Notes: generated by a model not told the origin, from the sequence alone. A DNA stretch of 54,532 nt from Chlorokybus atmophyticus (GCA_009103225.1 RHPI01002048.1:571036-625567), one strand, 5' to 3'; positions 1 to 11,300 are shown, numbered from the stretch's first letter. A program made the numbers and translations.

Positions 1-57
1 CAACGAACACCACCCACACCCACACCCACACCCACACCCACACCCACACCCACACCT
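1..57. repeat. CCCACA hexamer array at window edge
   Basis: About eight near-perfect copies of the hexamer CCCACA open the window and end in ACCTAAC. It could be subtelomeric or an ordinary minisatellite at a contig edge. The unit is not the plant CCCTAAA telomere repeat. From here to 1,618 I see only AT-rich, low-information sequence and no convincing gene. Confidence 0.8.
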
Positions 58-1618
58 AACATACCGTATGCTGACATATGTTACATATGTGTTCAAACAG
101 TGAGTGATACATGTGTGACATATGTTGAATAGTAGTATAAGTAATTTATATTTTAATTCATGCTTATGTTGCTATTTACATTGTAATTGTAAGCAAACGC
201 ATACCATGATGGATACAATATGCATGCAAGTGGTATACTTGGATATGTGACATTATGCGTATTTTACTTACTTGCACGTTACATAGTTATTGATTGACAT
301 GCATCAAGATATTATAAAGGTATTGTTCATTGTGTGTATTAAATACGCCTATAGCTGATTATCACCATGCGCCGGACCGATCGTCACCATGCGCTTATGG
401 CATGAACAACCTCACATCCGTCGGAACTGTGTTTCAGCAGCCTTGAGCTTAAGCATAAAGTTAGGGCGCTGCGCCCTAAACATGATTAACTATATATGAC
501 ATAAGAGCTGTACTAGGCACACTCAAAGAGTGTGTGTGCAAGATGCAATAATACACACAGCCTAAGGTCAATGAGGCAATGTGGTTTATAAATACACACA
601 CAAAGCCTCACCGCGCATTGCCCATAACGGGCACGCTCAGCTAGTATGCACCCAACCTAGAGCAACTTTTCCCATGGCCGCAAACATGCCACACTGAATA
701 GCACTAGCAAGCAAGTTGTGTGGGGGCCAAGGCAGAGTTAACCTAGCAACTAGTAACAAGGACTGCTATGATCGCTAGGTCAGCTAGGACAACCCTACAG
801 CAGCAGCAGGGCGTAGTGGAAACCAACAGCAAGGTGAAGGACAACCAGCAGCAGGCACGGACGCAGCAAAAGGAGAGGTGAGCGGCGTGGTTCTCAAGTG
901 TGCAGCATGCACAACTCCAACTGGGACAACAACTGCTTGGCTCCCTCCCGCACAAATGCCGCCGCCAACCGTTAAGTATGCTAATCCGGTTGTACCAAGG
1001 CCACCTGCACGTCAACTCGCAAAGACCCGAACAGGCATTATGAGTCACATCCACTTTGCCATTGCGTTATTTGTACTTTGATATGTGGTTGCGCACGCCA
1101 CATTGCAAGATAGCATTGTGCAACTGTACTCAAGCCTACATAAACCTTTACTGATAAAATGTTTAAGCTACATGCACACCCGCAACAAAATTAATTAAGA
1201 ACACTAGCACTGCTAAAAGCATTGCATATCTACCGTATAATATCATCACATAATTTAAAAACGACACGTACCGCGCAAGCAGGCTCACACAGATGTCGAT
1301 AGATGGCTACCAATGTTTTTAGTAAAGTGCAATTGATATATTATAACGATTCAAGTAAACTTTGTATGCAATGTGCATGCACTCAACAGTCTATGCAATA
1401 ATGCTATTTTTGTGTGTGTGGGTATAATGATTGATGCGTACACAACTAATGGGTGTGCGCAGTGCAAGACCGTTGAGCTGGTTGCTGCTATACCACCGCA
1501 CCGAATGGCGAGATTAAGAATGTGCATGCATATGACAACGTATGATTATGAAGCTCGCGGCATTTGATTGTGGCCCATTGGAAAATTTGTCATGTACGCA
1601 TTGCACGCATACCATGGC

Positions 1619-2211
1619 TGTAGCAATTGGGGCCCGACCACTAGGCTATGGTAGTAAAAGATATTACCATGAGTAAGGTCTGTCACAATTTATCCCAATT
1701 CGTGACATTCCTCCCCAATTTAACCCATGAGTTCCTCATAATCCAATGAGGCACTAGCCCACGTCGCCGTTTTCGCGGCCGTACCACAATCGGTCTGCCC
1801 GCAGCCTGTTGAATCCGGCCCACGAATGGTCTTGACCGACTGAACGGCCATCCTCACCGCGCGACCTGCCATTGCAGCGCGACCGCTCACGCGGCCTTAG
1901 GTTGAACTGGCTCGGCGTTCAGGTCGTGATTCCGCGCCCAGCCTAGGGCAAGCCGCCCCAAATGTTTTTGTTTTTACCTTGGATCTGCCTCAGTCCCCTA
2001 CGGGAATTGAACCTGAGACGTCAAGCTCCGTTACCATTGTAGCAATTGGGGCCCGATGTCACAGCCCACTCGACCACAAAAGACTTGGTGCTTTTATGGT
2101 CGATTTGTGGTAATTTTAATGTGCCTTCCCGTTACACCCGACCACTAGGCTATGGTAGTAAAAGACACTACCATGAGTGAGGTCTGTCACAATTAATCCC
2201 AATTCGTGACA
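1619..2211 (-). mobile_element. TRIM family B, complete element with a nested solo LTR
   Basis: Two 89-bp direct terminal repeats (1619-1707 and 2038-2211, the latter interrupted by 85 bp) start TGT and end ACA and differ at 4 positions. The element is flanked by the perfect 5-bp duplication ATGGC (1614-1618 and 2212-2216). Read on the minus strand, the first LTR is followed by a primer-site-like TGGTAACGGAGC (complement of about 2025-2036), and a purine tract GGGGAGGAA (complement of 1708-1716) precedes the other LTR. The 330-bp internal part has no coding capacity. This is the structure of a non-autonomous TRIM of about 508 bp before the nested insertion. A consensus A box lies in the LTR (complement of 2142-2152) and a B box just inside (complement of 2003-2013). 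Confidence 0.9.
2057..2136 (-). mobile_element. Solo LTR of TRIM family A nested in TRIM B
   Basis: An 80-bp copy of the family A terminal repeat (TGTCACAG...CGTTACA on the plus strand) is inserted in the second LTR of TRIM B. It is flanked by the perfect 5-bp duplication CCCGA (2052-2056 and 2137-2141). The uninterrupted pre-insertion site is present in the first LTR of the host element at about 1619-1660. A solo LTR normally arises by recombination between the two LTRs of a full copy. The insertion moves TRIM B's A box 85 bp further from its B box. Confidence 0.93.
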
Positions 2212-2439
2212 ATGGCAAGCGCATTAGCTTATGACCTTTGTCACATGTTGGATGTGCATGTGCGCCGCATGGCATTGCAATTTGCAATTTATGTACACAT
2301 CACTGAGTCGCGTTCTTCAAAATTATTGTGCTGCAGGTAAACAACAAAACGTGCATGCATGCATGCTCAACGAGGTGAGGGTTGCAGGAGTAGAGCAGAG
2401 CAGTATATGCATAAAAACCGGTGGTTGAGCATGTATGAG

Positions 2440-2828
2440 AGGGGTCTGATTTAGGGTCGGTCACCGGCCCCACCACCCAAGGACCGGCCAATATAGTCCC
2501 ATACCGGTCAACGTGCGCATGGCGCGCCGCTACCGGCCCCACAGGTCGCGTCGCCGCGATAGGCAGGTCGCGCCATGCCGCGCCGACTGAACTGGTCAGT
2601 TCGGCGCGACTGCCATTAGGCAAGTCGCGACCCATCGATGATGGCACTCATAAAGTGACCATTTACGATGTTATTAGATCGAGAAACAACGACCGCGGAA
2701 TTCGTGTGCAAGGCAGGAATCGAACCTGGGTCTCAAGGTCCGATACCAATGTCACAGCCCACTCGACCACAAAATACTTGGTGCTTTTATTGTCGATTTG
2801 TGGTAATATACAGTACCTCCCCGTTACA
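2440..2828 (-). mobile_element. TRIM family A, truncated copy
   Basis: The stretch is homologous to the internal domain plus one terminal repeat (2750-2828, 79 bp) of the complete element at 6019-6546. The purine-tract end and the other LTR are missing. On the minus strand the LTR is followed by TTGGTATCGGACC, the best preserved primer-binding-like sequence of the three family A copies. The A box (complement of 2759-2769) and B box (complement of 2716-2726) are intact, with starts 43 bp apart. Confidence 0.85.
2716..2769 (-). promoter_or_regulatory. tRNA-type Pol III promoter of truncated TRIM A
   Basis: On the minus strand the A box TGGTCGAGTGG fits TRGYNNARNNG exactly and the B box GGTTCGATTCC fits GGTTCRANTCC. 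The first lies in the LTR, the second in the internal region. Transcription is not shown by the sequence. Confidence 0.65.
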
Positions 2829-2932
2829 ATGTGGGTGATGTCGCCTGAAGATTGGCGTCTGACGTGTGCAGATTGCGAAAGCTGATGTGTTACATGCCAT
2901 GCTCTCCTGCCTACTGTAGCGACTTGTGCTCA

Positions 2933-3023
2933 TGGTCTAGTGGTTGAGGCGCTAGTGTCATTATGCATGCGAAATGCGTGCGAAACACTACACTAAGGCT
3001 CAGTGCATGCTGCATTTGATCCC
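2933..3023 (+). promoter_or_regulatory. Possible degenerate tRNA-like module
   Basis: TGGTCTAGTGG at 2933-2943, in the tRNA-like context CATGGTCTAGTGGTTGAGGC, is a perfect A box. The only B-box candidate, at about 3013-3022 (CATTTGATCC), is weak and about 80 bp away. It may be the head of a decayed SINE or another TRIM. From 2,829 to 6,018 I otherwise see no convincing gene. Confidence 0.35.
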
Positions 3024-3068
3024 TCGAGTTTAGCCTTTGAGACACAGCGGCACAATGTTCAGGTAGGA

Positions 3069-3102
3069 TGATGTTAACTGATGTACTACAGTAGTTAACA
3101 TC
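3069..3102. repeat. Inverted repeat
   Basis: GATGTTAACT and AGTTAACATC form a perfect 10-bp stem around a 14-base loop. No function is apparent. Confidence 0.6.
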
Positions 3103-4557
3103 ATGTGACATGCATGTCAACGGGGAAGGGTAGTGGTAGTAGTCGTGTTAGGCAATAGGAGAACCCAACCGTTGGCCTGATTGTAATCACTACCATCATA
3201 TGCTATTAAGTTGGTGGTTGTGACTGTGTATGTAATGCATGTCACGTTACGGTAATGTGCAACGTTGCATGATATATATATGCATGTGCGCATTTCAACT
3301 GACAATTCTGTAAACATGCCTCTGATACGCTCGGTAGGTTGTAATCTGTGCATCTACTTCACCATGCTACCTGATGCTGCTGCCTAAGAGTTTAGCTAGC
3401 AATTTAAGTCTTAAGGTCCAATCTAGTAGGTCTTGGATATGCATGTACATATGCCATAGTTGTAAGCTTTGCTTTGGCTCCTGTCAATTTATCATTAATG
3501 GCTGTTGTGCTTGATGGTTTGATTGGCTTGCTCGCATTTAACGCACTATCTCTGAGCGTGTTTCGTGCAACTCTTATAAGTTATGCATGCATGCATGCAT
3601 AGCATACCTTAATTTCACAAATAGTAAAGCAGTAAAGAGTTAAGTAACACGTGTACAAAGTGTTACGCAACCCGTTACTGTGCAACGCGGGGTTGAGATA
3701 TGCACGACACATAGGGTATATCATTGCAAACACAAACACAGCCACATGCACTGTTACACACACGCACACCCAACCAATCAAGCACACAAGCTGATCACAA
3801 GCAAGCAGCCTACAAAGGTAAGGGGCCTGGGCTACAAGCAATGTGCTTGACGAGGCAGGGGCGTGATGTCGGGTCAGGCGTCCACGAGGGCTGGTTCTTC
3901 TCAAGAATGCAGTTGTGGGCTGCTAATGGTGTGCGCGATGACGCTTGTTGTCGGTGTGCGAGGTTGAGGCTGTTGTAGACAACCGTGCTCAATGGAGAAA
4001 AGCTCCCACCCAGCACAGCTAAGTGTAGAGGAAGCTATGTAGGCAGCAAGCCACCCCCCTTGAGTACGTACATGCAAGGGGATATTCTTTGCCTTCCGCA
4101 CTGTGCAGCTACACTGCGAGACATCCTCATTGAGGATGTTGGGTAATGTAGTCCAGGACTGCCATCAGTCCTCATCATGGCAATACAATTGGGATCAACC
4201 CGGAGGAGCACACGACCCCGCTAGGCGCAACAGAGGGCATACGGAGAGCATTGAGAGTGACTTAGCACCAACTCCGAGTGATCCATTATATGCTTTCACG
4301 TGATCATCATATTGTGTATGATTATGCATGACATCGTATTCCGGCCTATGGGCTTTTGCACCTATCGGTAGAATAACCGTTGGCATACATTATCATTGCC
4401 TACTCACACACTCCCTTATTATCATAAATAATAGGGGAGCTCGCTCTCCTAGTGAACATTCATTTTTCATATCGAGGCACGACCAGGTTCTCTACACACA
4501 GTGAGTGACGTCCCTAATGCGAAGGGAGCACAAGTTTTACATACTATGTAAACTATG

Positions 4558-4624
4558 TAACTGTATAATGTACATACTATGTACATTGTACAGTTATATA
4601 CATAGTATGTACGTTATACAGTTA
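4558..4624. repeat. 26-bp-arm inverted repeat
   Basis: The left arm 4558-4583 and right arm 4599-4624 are reverse complements with one mismatch, around a 15-base loop that repeats part of the arm (GTACA, CAGTTATA). It is AT-rich and made of TACATACTATGTA-type units. It could form a long hairpin or be a MITE remnant. Confidence 0.8.
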
Positions 4625-6018
4625 TATAATATACAACCTGGAAGCCTATGCGAGCCTTACATGTATGTATGAGAGATATACAGCTATACAGTTGTATACA
4701 ATGCAGAGGCTCTACTCTGACCAGCGCCAATCCATAGCACTCTAGTGCCTTGGGAGCGGTTTGGTCTGCCAATGCATGTTGCAAAGCATATTGCATCCGT
4801 GTTCGTTGCAATACAAGCGACCCCACACAGGGCATGCGTCTCCTCCCTAACCTCGTTGCGTTGAAGACACCATTGCTGTTCTGCGCCGCTCACCCAAACT
4901 ATGGGTTCCCAAATGGGGCCCACCCAGTCCCCAAGCTCACCTTTATGGAATTGGTGCGATACATGGCGACCATGGCGACGGAAGGAGGTCCAGAATACAG
5001 AAGGGAAGGGGACATTGTCGTCATTTTAGTCCTCCTCCTCCGGTGGCGCCCACATGGATGTCGTAGCACAAAACGTTGGCCTCCGTTGCACTAGCAATGA
5101 AGCCCGCGCTCACGGCATCAGGGTCCACCTTGGTTGGCCACGTGTACCTCTTAGCATTGTCAATACGCATGTAGCCGCCGCCGCCGCCATCATGGACAGG
5201 CCAACTCACATGCACAAGACCAAGGGCGTATAGCGTAAGGCATTGTTCAAATGCCCAGCATTTGAGATGATGAGCTGTCATCTCGAACCCCGAGAGTCAC
5301 TTGAAAACCATCATGGAAGTGGTTATCGAGCATCAGCCTACATGACAGCCACCAGCACGACAATAATATTACGGCGGGATCATGCATTCAGCCATTCTCC
5401 AAGTGCAGCGGTGCTTGTTGCAATTGTAGCCGCGTGCATGCAATGAAATTGTGTGGGCCCAGCATGTTGGTGTTTTATGTACATAAGATATGACACACCA
5501 TCTTTGCAATGGCATTAATAGCACTAACACGATATTGGATGGGACAGCAATGGGTTGTACTATGCGTGTGTGCTTGTTGTAAGGATTGTTTGATCGAGTC
5601 ACAATGCTTGTGTGGCAACACACCCGCAGGAAGATGACAATGCAGTGCAGGCAGTCAACATGCAGTACGGACTCCGCAGAATGGCTAATGGCACGCTTCG
5701 CCTGGCATTGGAGCCATGGCCTTACTGAATACCACTTTCTGGATAGACTCTACAAAGTTGAAGCTAAGTTGAAGCTACTACCCCTTAATGTAAGGCACGC
5801 AGAACATTTCAGCTGGCACTTGCGGGTCCCTGCTAAAAACCTTACTGGGTGTAACAGAAGCTACAGTAAATACTCATGGTAACCAAGAAATCAGTTTGTT
5901 TATGAATGTACAAGAATGCAAAACCTACAACATGCGCCCCAATCGTGCGCTCAACTATCACTGCAAATGGATGACCCAATCCTCAGCTATCGGCATACCA
6001 GACTTGCGAATGACCACT

Positions 6019-6546
6019 TGTCACAGCCCACTCGACCACAAAAGACTTGGTGCTTTTATGGTCGATTTGTGGTAATTTAATGTACCTTCCCGTTACATTC
6101 CCCCCCACTTAAGAACGCTGACGTCCTCGGCAGCTGGCGCTCATCAGCTGGGGAATCTTCCCAGGGGTCTGATTTAGGGTCGGTTACCGGCCCCACCACC
6201 CAAGGACCGGCCAATTTAGGCCCATACTGGTCAACGCGCGCATAGCGCGCCGCTGCCGGCCCCACAGGTCGCCGCGATAGGCAGGTCGCGCCCTGCCGCG
6301 CCGACTGAATTGGTCGAATGGCGCGACTGCCATTAGGCAAGTCGCGACCCATCGATGATGGCACTCATAAAGTGACCATTTACGATGTTATTGGATCGAG
6401 AAACAGCGACCGCGGAATTCGTGTGCAAGGCAGGAATCGAACCCGGGTCTCAAGGTCCGATGACCAATGTCACAGCCCACTCGACCACAAAAGACTTGGT
6501 GCTTTTGTGGTCGATTTGTGGTAATACAATGTACCTTCCCGTTACA
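6019..6546 (-). mobile_element. TRIM family A, complete element
   Basis: Two 79-bp terminal direct repeats (6019-6097 and 6468-6546) start TGTCACAG and end GTTACA and differ at 3 positions. They are flanked by the perfect 5-bp duplication CCACT (6014-6018 and 6547-6551). In minus-strand orientation a primer-binding-like TTGGTCATCGGACC (complement of 6454-6467) follows the 5' LTR and a purine tract GGGGGGGAA (complement of 6098-6106) abuts the 3' LTR. The 370-bp internal domain is GC-rich and non-coding. Equal LTR length, TG...CA ends and a 5-bp duplication indicate integrase-mediated LTR-retrotransposon insertion rather than SINE insertion. Low LTR divergence suggests recent activity. Confidence 0.93.
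6433..6487 (-). promoter_or_regulatory. tRNA-type Pol III promoter spanning LTR and internal domain
   Basis: On the minus strand the A box TGGTCGAGTGG (complement of 6477-6487) lies near the end of the 5' LTR. The B box GGTTCGATTCC (complement of 6433-6443) lies just past the primer site, 44 bp away start to start, which is tRNA-like spacing. The A box sits in the right arm of a 12-bp perfect hairpin of the LTR (TCGACCACAAAA paired with TTTTGTGGTCGA). Confidence 0.7.
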
Positions 6547-7276
6547 CCACTGCTTCCGTTGGTGTATTGGGCAAATTACGCCATGAAGCAATGTTCACTC
6601 CCCGCTTTGAACCATTGAACTTAACAATTGCAGACTTGCAACTGGGAGGGTTTAGCAGCCCGAAGATGACAATGCACCCTACCTCATTTGCAACGATGAA
6701 CTTGCCGTTGCTCCTGCCCTCCGACACCACTAAGCTGAGTGCATTGGCGAGGAAGGAAAACTAGCGCTTCACAAAGGCTATATCCTTAAAAACGTGTGAT
6801 CGCCCACCATCGATGTAGATTTCGCACTCTGCAGATGCTTTCTTGATCAGCGCAACATAAAAGCGTATAAGGGTCCTTCTCCATGGCCTCCAAGCTCAGG
6901 GTGCACACACAACATTATGAACTAGCGCGACGGACGTGGGTGCTAGGGGCTACAACAAGACAGGCATCATCTACAGTGATTGACATGTTGTCTCAAGGCA
7001 AAGCCGTGAAAGCTTGTTCAACATGCAAAGCTTGCCTGCGTCGTGGCATTTCTTGGCGTGGTATGCTGATGCCGTCTCGCTAATACGCGGGCATGCTAGA
7101 CATGGTCATTGCCACAGGTATTTTTAAAGTTGTGCATGATATATATGCATGCTACGGTATGAGTTTCAACCAACAGTTATGGTAGCCACTGTGCAGCAGC
7201 TGCACAGCTGCTTGTTGTGATAATAGCAATAACATTCATGCATAATCTGCTGGATATACAGCCTCCCTGAGTATGC

Positions 7277-7321
7277 CATACCGTATGGCACGCATGAGGC
7301 TCATGCGTGCCATACGGTATG
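7277..7321. repeat. Perfect 21-bp-stem hairpin
   Basis: The left arm CATACCGTATGGCACGCATG continues by one base and is followed by the loop GGC and an exact reverse complement. A degraded relative (GAGTATGGCACGCATATGGC) lies about 90 bp downstream, so the sequence may belong to a small repeat family. Confidence 0.85.
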
Positions 7322-8280
7322 TCTGCGCCTGTTCACTGGAGTATTAGAGTTATATTCTCCATGAGTATGGCACGCATATGGCATAATGCGTGCCTGCGCA
7401 TTGCGCACACAGATTAATAAAGCAGAAGCATTGTCAATGTGTTCGCATCAGCTGTGATCATGCTAAACATGAGTGAACACAAGCACAGCGTCCAACACTC
7501 AACCATAGCCTATACTGAGTGCTTGGTAGGTACAACAGGGACAGCACTGCAACATGCAATTGTTACAGCTAGCTAGGACCTACTCCGCACCATCGCATTG
7601 GCATAGTGTGCGAGTAAGAGTAAGAACTCCGCCTATGCTGTCCATCATCACAACCGCTATTGGGCAGGCTTATATCTGAGGTTTGCCAACAGCGCCTCCC
7701 CACAATTGCTTCATTCGTCGAGCACGGCTAATGCAGCCAAAGTCGGCAGCAGGTGCAGGCTAGCGGGCGTTTGGGTAGGTGCACAACGTGCTATGAACAC
7801 GACGTATGTACTGCCCTCATGCAGTGGGGTCATCACCGTTTCAAAGGACAACTGCCCTACTTCTTCCCCTTTGAACCAACATCCCGCTCGTGTCTAGAGT
7901 CAACGCACGCACGAAGATTATTTCTTCTCTCGCTGCACTCCTTCTTCCGCTCTCTCCACGTTGTCTCCAGTGCCGCCAGAAACTTCCCCCTCCTTCCAAC
8001 CACGCAGGCACAGCAGCTGAAGCAGAGAAACCCTGAAATGCATATGGATCAAGTGCGTGTGTGCACGTGCGTATGGACATATCATTCTGCTCGTAAATGC
8101 GTTGCGAATGGTGGCCTTGACACAGGGTACAATCAGTTGCAATGTAGCTCTGCGGCATGCCAATGCTCTTCCCCGGCAAGCAGGGCGTTTGCGATTCTCG
8201 ATTGCTGCAGCGGCAGTGAAATGCATATAGGCCTAGGTCTACAGATTGCAAGCGAAAAGTCTACACATGCTCAGAATTCC

Positions 8281-8309
8281 ATGCTGCCTGCTGTTGAGGC
8301 AGGCAGCAT
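8281..8309. repeat. 11-bp-stem hairpin
   Basis: ATGCTGCCTGC and GCAGGCAGCAT pair perfectly around a 7-base loop, TGTTGAG. No function is visible. Confidence 0.6.
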
Positions 8310-11300
8310 CATGCACATGCATGTGTTGAGGGTCAAACGAGCTTCCAGCAAGGGGCGCGGCATGGCATGAAAGCCTACCACAAGTTACCCCAGGCAAGGG
8401 CAAGCTTACTTGAGTGAGCGGCGGCCCCTCGCGCTCAGCAGCAGCAGCAGCAGCAGGAGAGCGGGGTTACTCCAGCCCTGTTGGAGAGGATGAGCAGGGG
8501 GGCAAGGCCAAGGTGACGATGATTATCACCGCCGCCGCCGCCGCTGAGAGCTTTAGATAGAGCATCCGCTTGCTTGCTGCTCGCAAACCCCCGTGGGCAA
8601 CCGGCGGCTGGCCGGCAGGCCGCGATCTGTGGCCGGCTGCGCCGTATGCTCCTACCGCAAGAGTGCGGACCGGCCGCTGCGTCAGCAGCAGTGCCCATAT
8701 GACCGGCCCGCATGCATGCAGCATGCAGCAGCAGAGCAGCTTTGCAATCATTCACACACACACCAACGAGCTTAGCTTAGCTTGGCTTGGCTTCGCTTGC
8801 ACTGGCCAGAGCTCGGGAGACAGTGAGAGCCGCGGCGGCGGAGGAGGAGGGAGGAGGAAAGCGGCGTGTGCGCGGTAGCTGCTGCTGGTAGGTAGCGCGG
8901 CTGCGCGAGCGTGAGAGTTGTTCAACGAGCAACTGCCTCCGCCCCCTGCTTCCCGCGCTCCAAATCGACCCGTGGGCATGCTGGGCAGGTGCTTCGGGAG
9001 CTCGGGAGCTCGAGAGAGCTCTCTCCTGCCATACCCCGCTGCGGCTGCTGCTGGGCGCTTCGCTCGCCGGTAGGCTTGTTGGCTCTAAGAGTGTGGCACA
9101 CCATGGTCATCACACCAATACCATGATGGCTTGAGTAGTGCAAGCTCTGCCGCCGTGATGTGCTCATGCCAGAGGTCATCGCAGCTGCCACGGGTGTTCG
9201 TGTGTGCATGTTGAAGCGTCTGTAAGCGTTTGAGGTGTGTGTGTGTGCGCAACATGACTGCTGCACTGCATGGCATGGCATCAGCGTGCACTCGGGAACA
9301 ATCATCAGCCGTCTCATGCGGGCTTGCTGGTCATCCGCGTTTCCGTGCAAGTGGTGGTGGTGGCGTCAAAGATGGACACAGAGGCACAAACCGCTCGTCC
9401 GTCCATCGCATTCGGCATCCGCCTGCTCAAGTACATAGTCTGGCCCGTGGCCTAAATCGAGGGTGTCATCAAGTTCGTGTCCGTAGTGCCTGCCGACTTC
9501 AGTGGCGACACCGTCGTCGACATATCGGGCGCACTTCCACATCGGAAAGATATTGGTCAAACGTGGCGTGGAGGCAGTGACACTTGATGCGGACGCACCG
9601 TCATACCATGCTGAAAATCTGAAGGATGTAAATGGGTGGCTAGTACTAGCTACTACACTACCTACGTACCTTTATTCGGTTGTTGCTGCTGCAGCTGTTG
9701 TGTGTATGTGTTAGCAGCATTGTATGTTGCCCGGTTGGGTGGGTGGTTAGGCATGGTCAGGCAGTTACTGAACTTATGCATTGCGGTGGCAATGTCACTG
9801 TGTATAGGTCATACCTCGCGGTGAGCTAGGCAGCTGTAGGTGATGATGCGGTGTAGATAATGGCCCGGTGGTTTATGTGTACGGTACAACAGATCATGCA
9901 ACACTAGCTAGAGTACATGCCAAGCCAACACCGCAAGCAACAACAAGTCCAAACAATTATACACGTTGCAAAGGCAATCAATTGTTGCGGCTCTCATGGA
10001 CAAATTTACATCATGATGGTGATTATGAAGACAGTATGCCCTTGTGACACGTATAACTACTTTATCCCCTGGTTCATTGAGGTGTAGCTCTGTCTTGTAA
10101 GGTTATATTTGCGATCTGACACGGCGGAGATTGCAGCTTGGTGCTTTGTTTACTCACGCGCAAGGAAACTGTTTGGATTGTACTTTCAATAGTCATAGTG
10201 TGGAGACTGTGCTGCAGGCCCTGCTCACCGCTGTCGCCGGCAGACGCTGTGGGTCGCCCACCATCACGACAGCGCCCTTCCCAGCAACAGCGCTTTACCA
10301 CATGCAATGCTTGCCATACCATAAGCACAACTTATCTCACAACCTTTGCCCGACAAGCACACACGTGCGCAGATGTGCACAAGCATGTTGCACGCAGGTG
10401 TGCCAATACGAACGTTCTGAAAATTTAAGCAAAGCACAGCCATTAGCAGCTTGTATCAAGCACTATGCCCTTGTTATACGCAACGAGAACTGTACACGCT
10501 GAGGCAAAGACATCGTACTCATGGTTGCCAACTCATGCTAGCAAGCGCGCCCCAGGCATGGATGCCAAGTTTTTGTGTTGTACATGTGCAGCCCTCCTCA
10601 ATGACACGATGTCCAACTTGCGAGGAGACGCAAAAGACAGCATGGCCTGATGAGGAGAGTAAACTTGCTCCGCGATTAGTATCTTCAGATCGACCTTGTT
10701 GCTGTGCTGCTGCTGATGAGTGTCTACCGGCAGCAGTGCTGTAACGCAAACCACCTCAATCATCTCAGCCTGCTCACAATATTCTAGAGGTACTTACTTC
10801 TAGAGACCACCTGTAACTCCGCGTATCTCAACCTACCAATGCTGGCTGGTGTGCTCGCCGAGTACATGTGCGACCATCACCACCGTATGGACTCAGATGA
10901 CGAGGCTTGGACAGGAACTGTATGTAACCATGAACACAAACAGTGACAAGTGCCAATACATGAAACAATATCGCAGATTGTGTCATGACAAGTAATGGGC
11001 AAGATGACCACAATTGATGACAAAACTCACTCCAGCTTTCTAGTACCCTTGCTAGCGTTCATGATGTCGGCGTTGAATGCCGAGCAACTCCCAATAATTC
11101 TCTTTTGCTTCTGCTTGTGTTAACATGCGCTCTTCTTGCGGACGATTTACACACCCTTGAGTCCCACTCGAGCAACCAAGGAATGTTGCCTTCCACATGT
11201 CATGCCGGTGAAGGACTTGAGCTAGGTTGTCTCGGGATATGACTACATGCAGGGGAATGACAGACTGTGAGCTGGTTGTAGGCATGAGGTAGATATGCTT

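Noticed and set aside
6400-6500. A functional tRNA gene on the minus strand
   Set aside because: A and B boxes are present, but no acceptor stem or anticodon arm folds, and the boxes straddle the boundary between a terminal repeat and an internal domain. It is better explained as part of a TRIM.
2435-6551. tRNA-derived SINE family as explanation for the dispersed repeats
   Set aside because: SINEs do not have equal-length terminal direct repeats with TG...CA ends, exact 5-bp duplications, a purine tract and solo terminal repeats. The LTR mechanism fits all of these.
7753-8370. 205-codon plus-strand ORF as a gene
   Set aside because: No domain, no plausible splice partners, and overlapping open frames on the other strand. 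A chance frame in GC-richer sequence is likelier.
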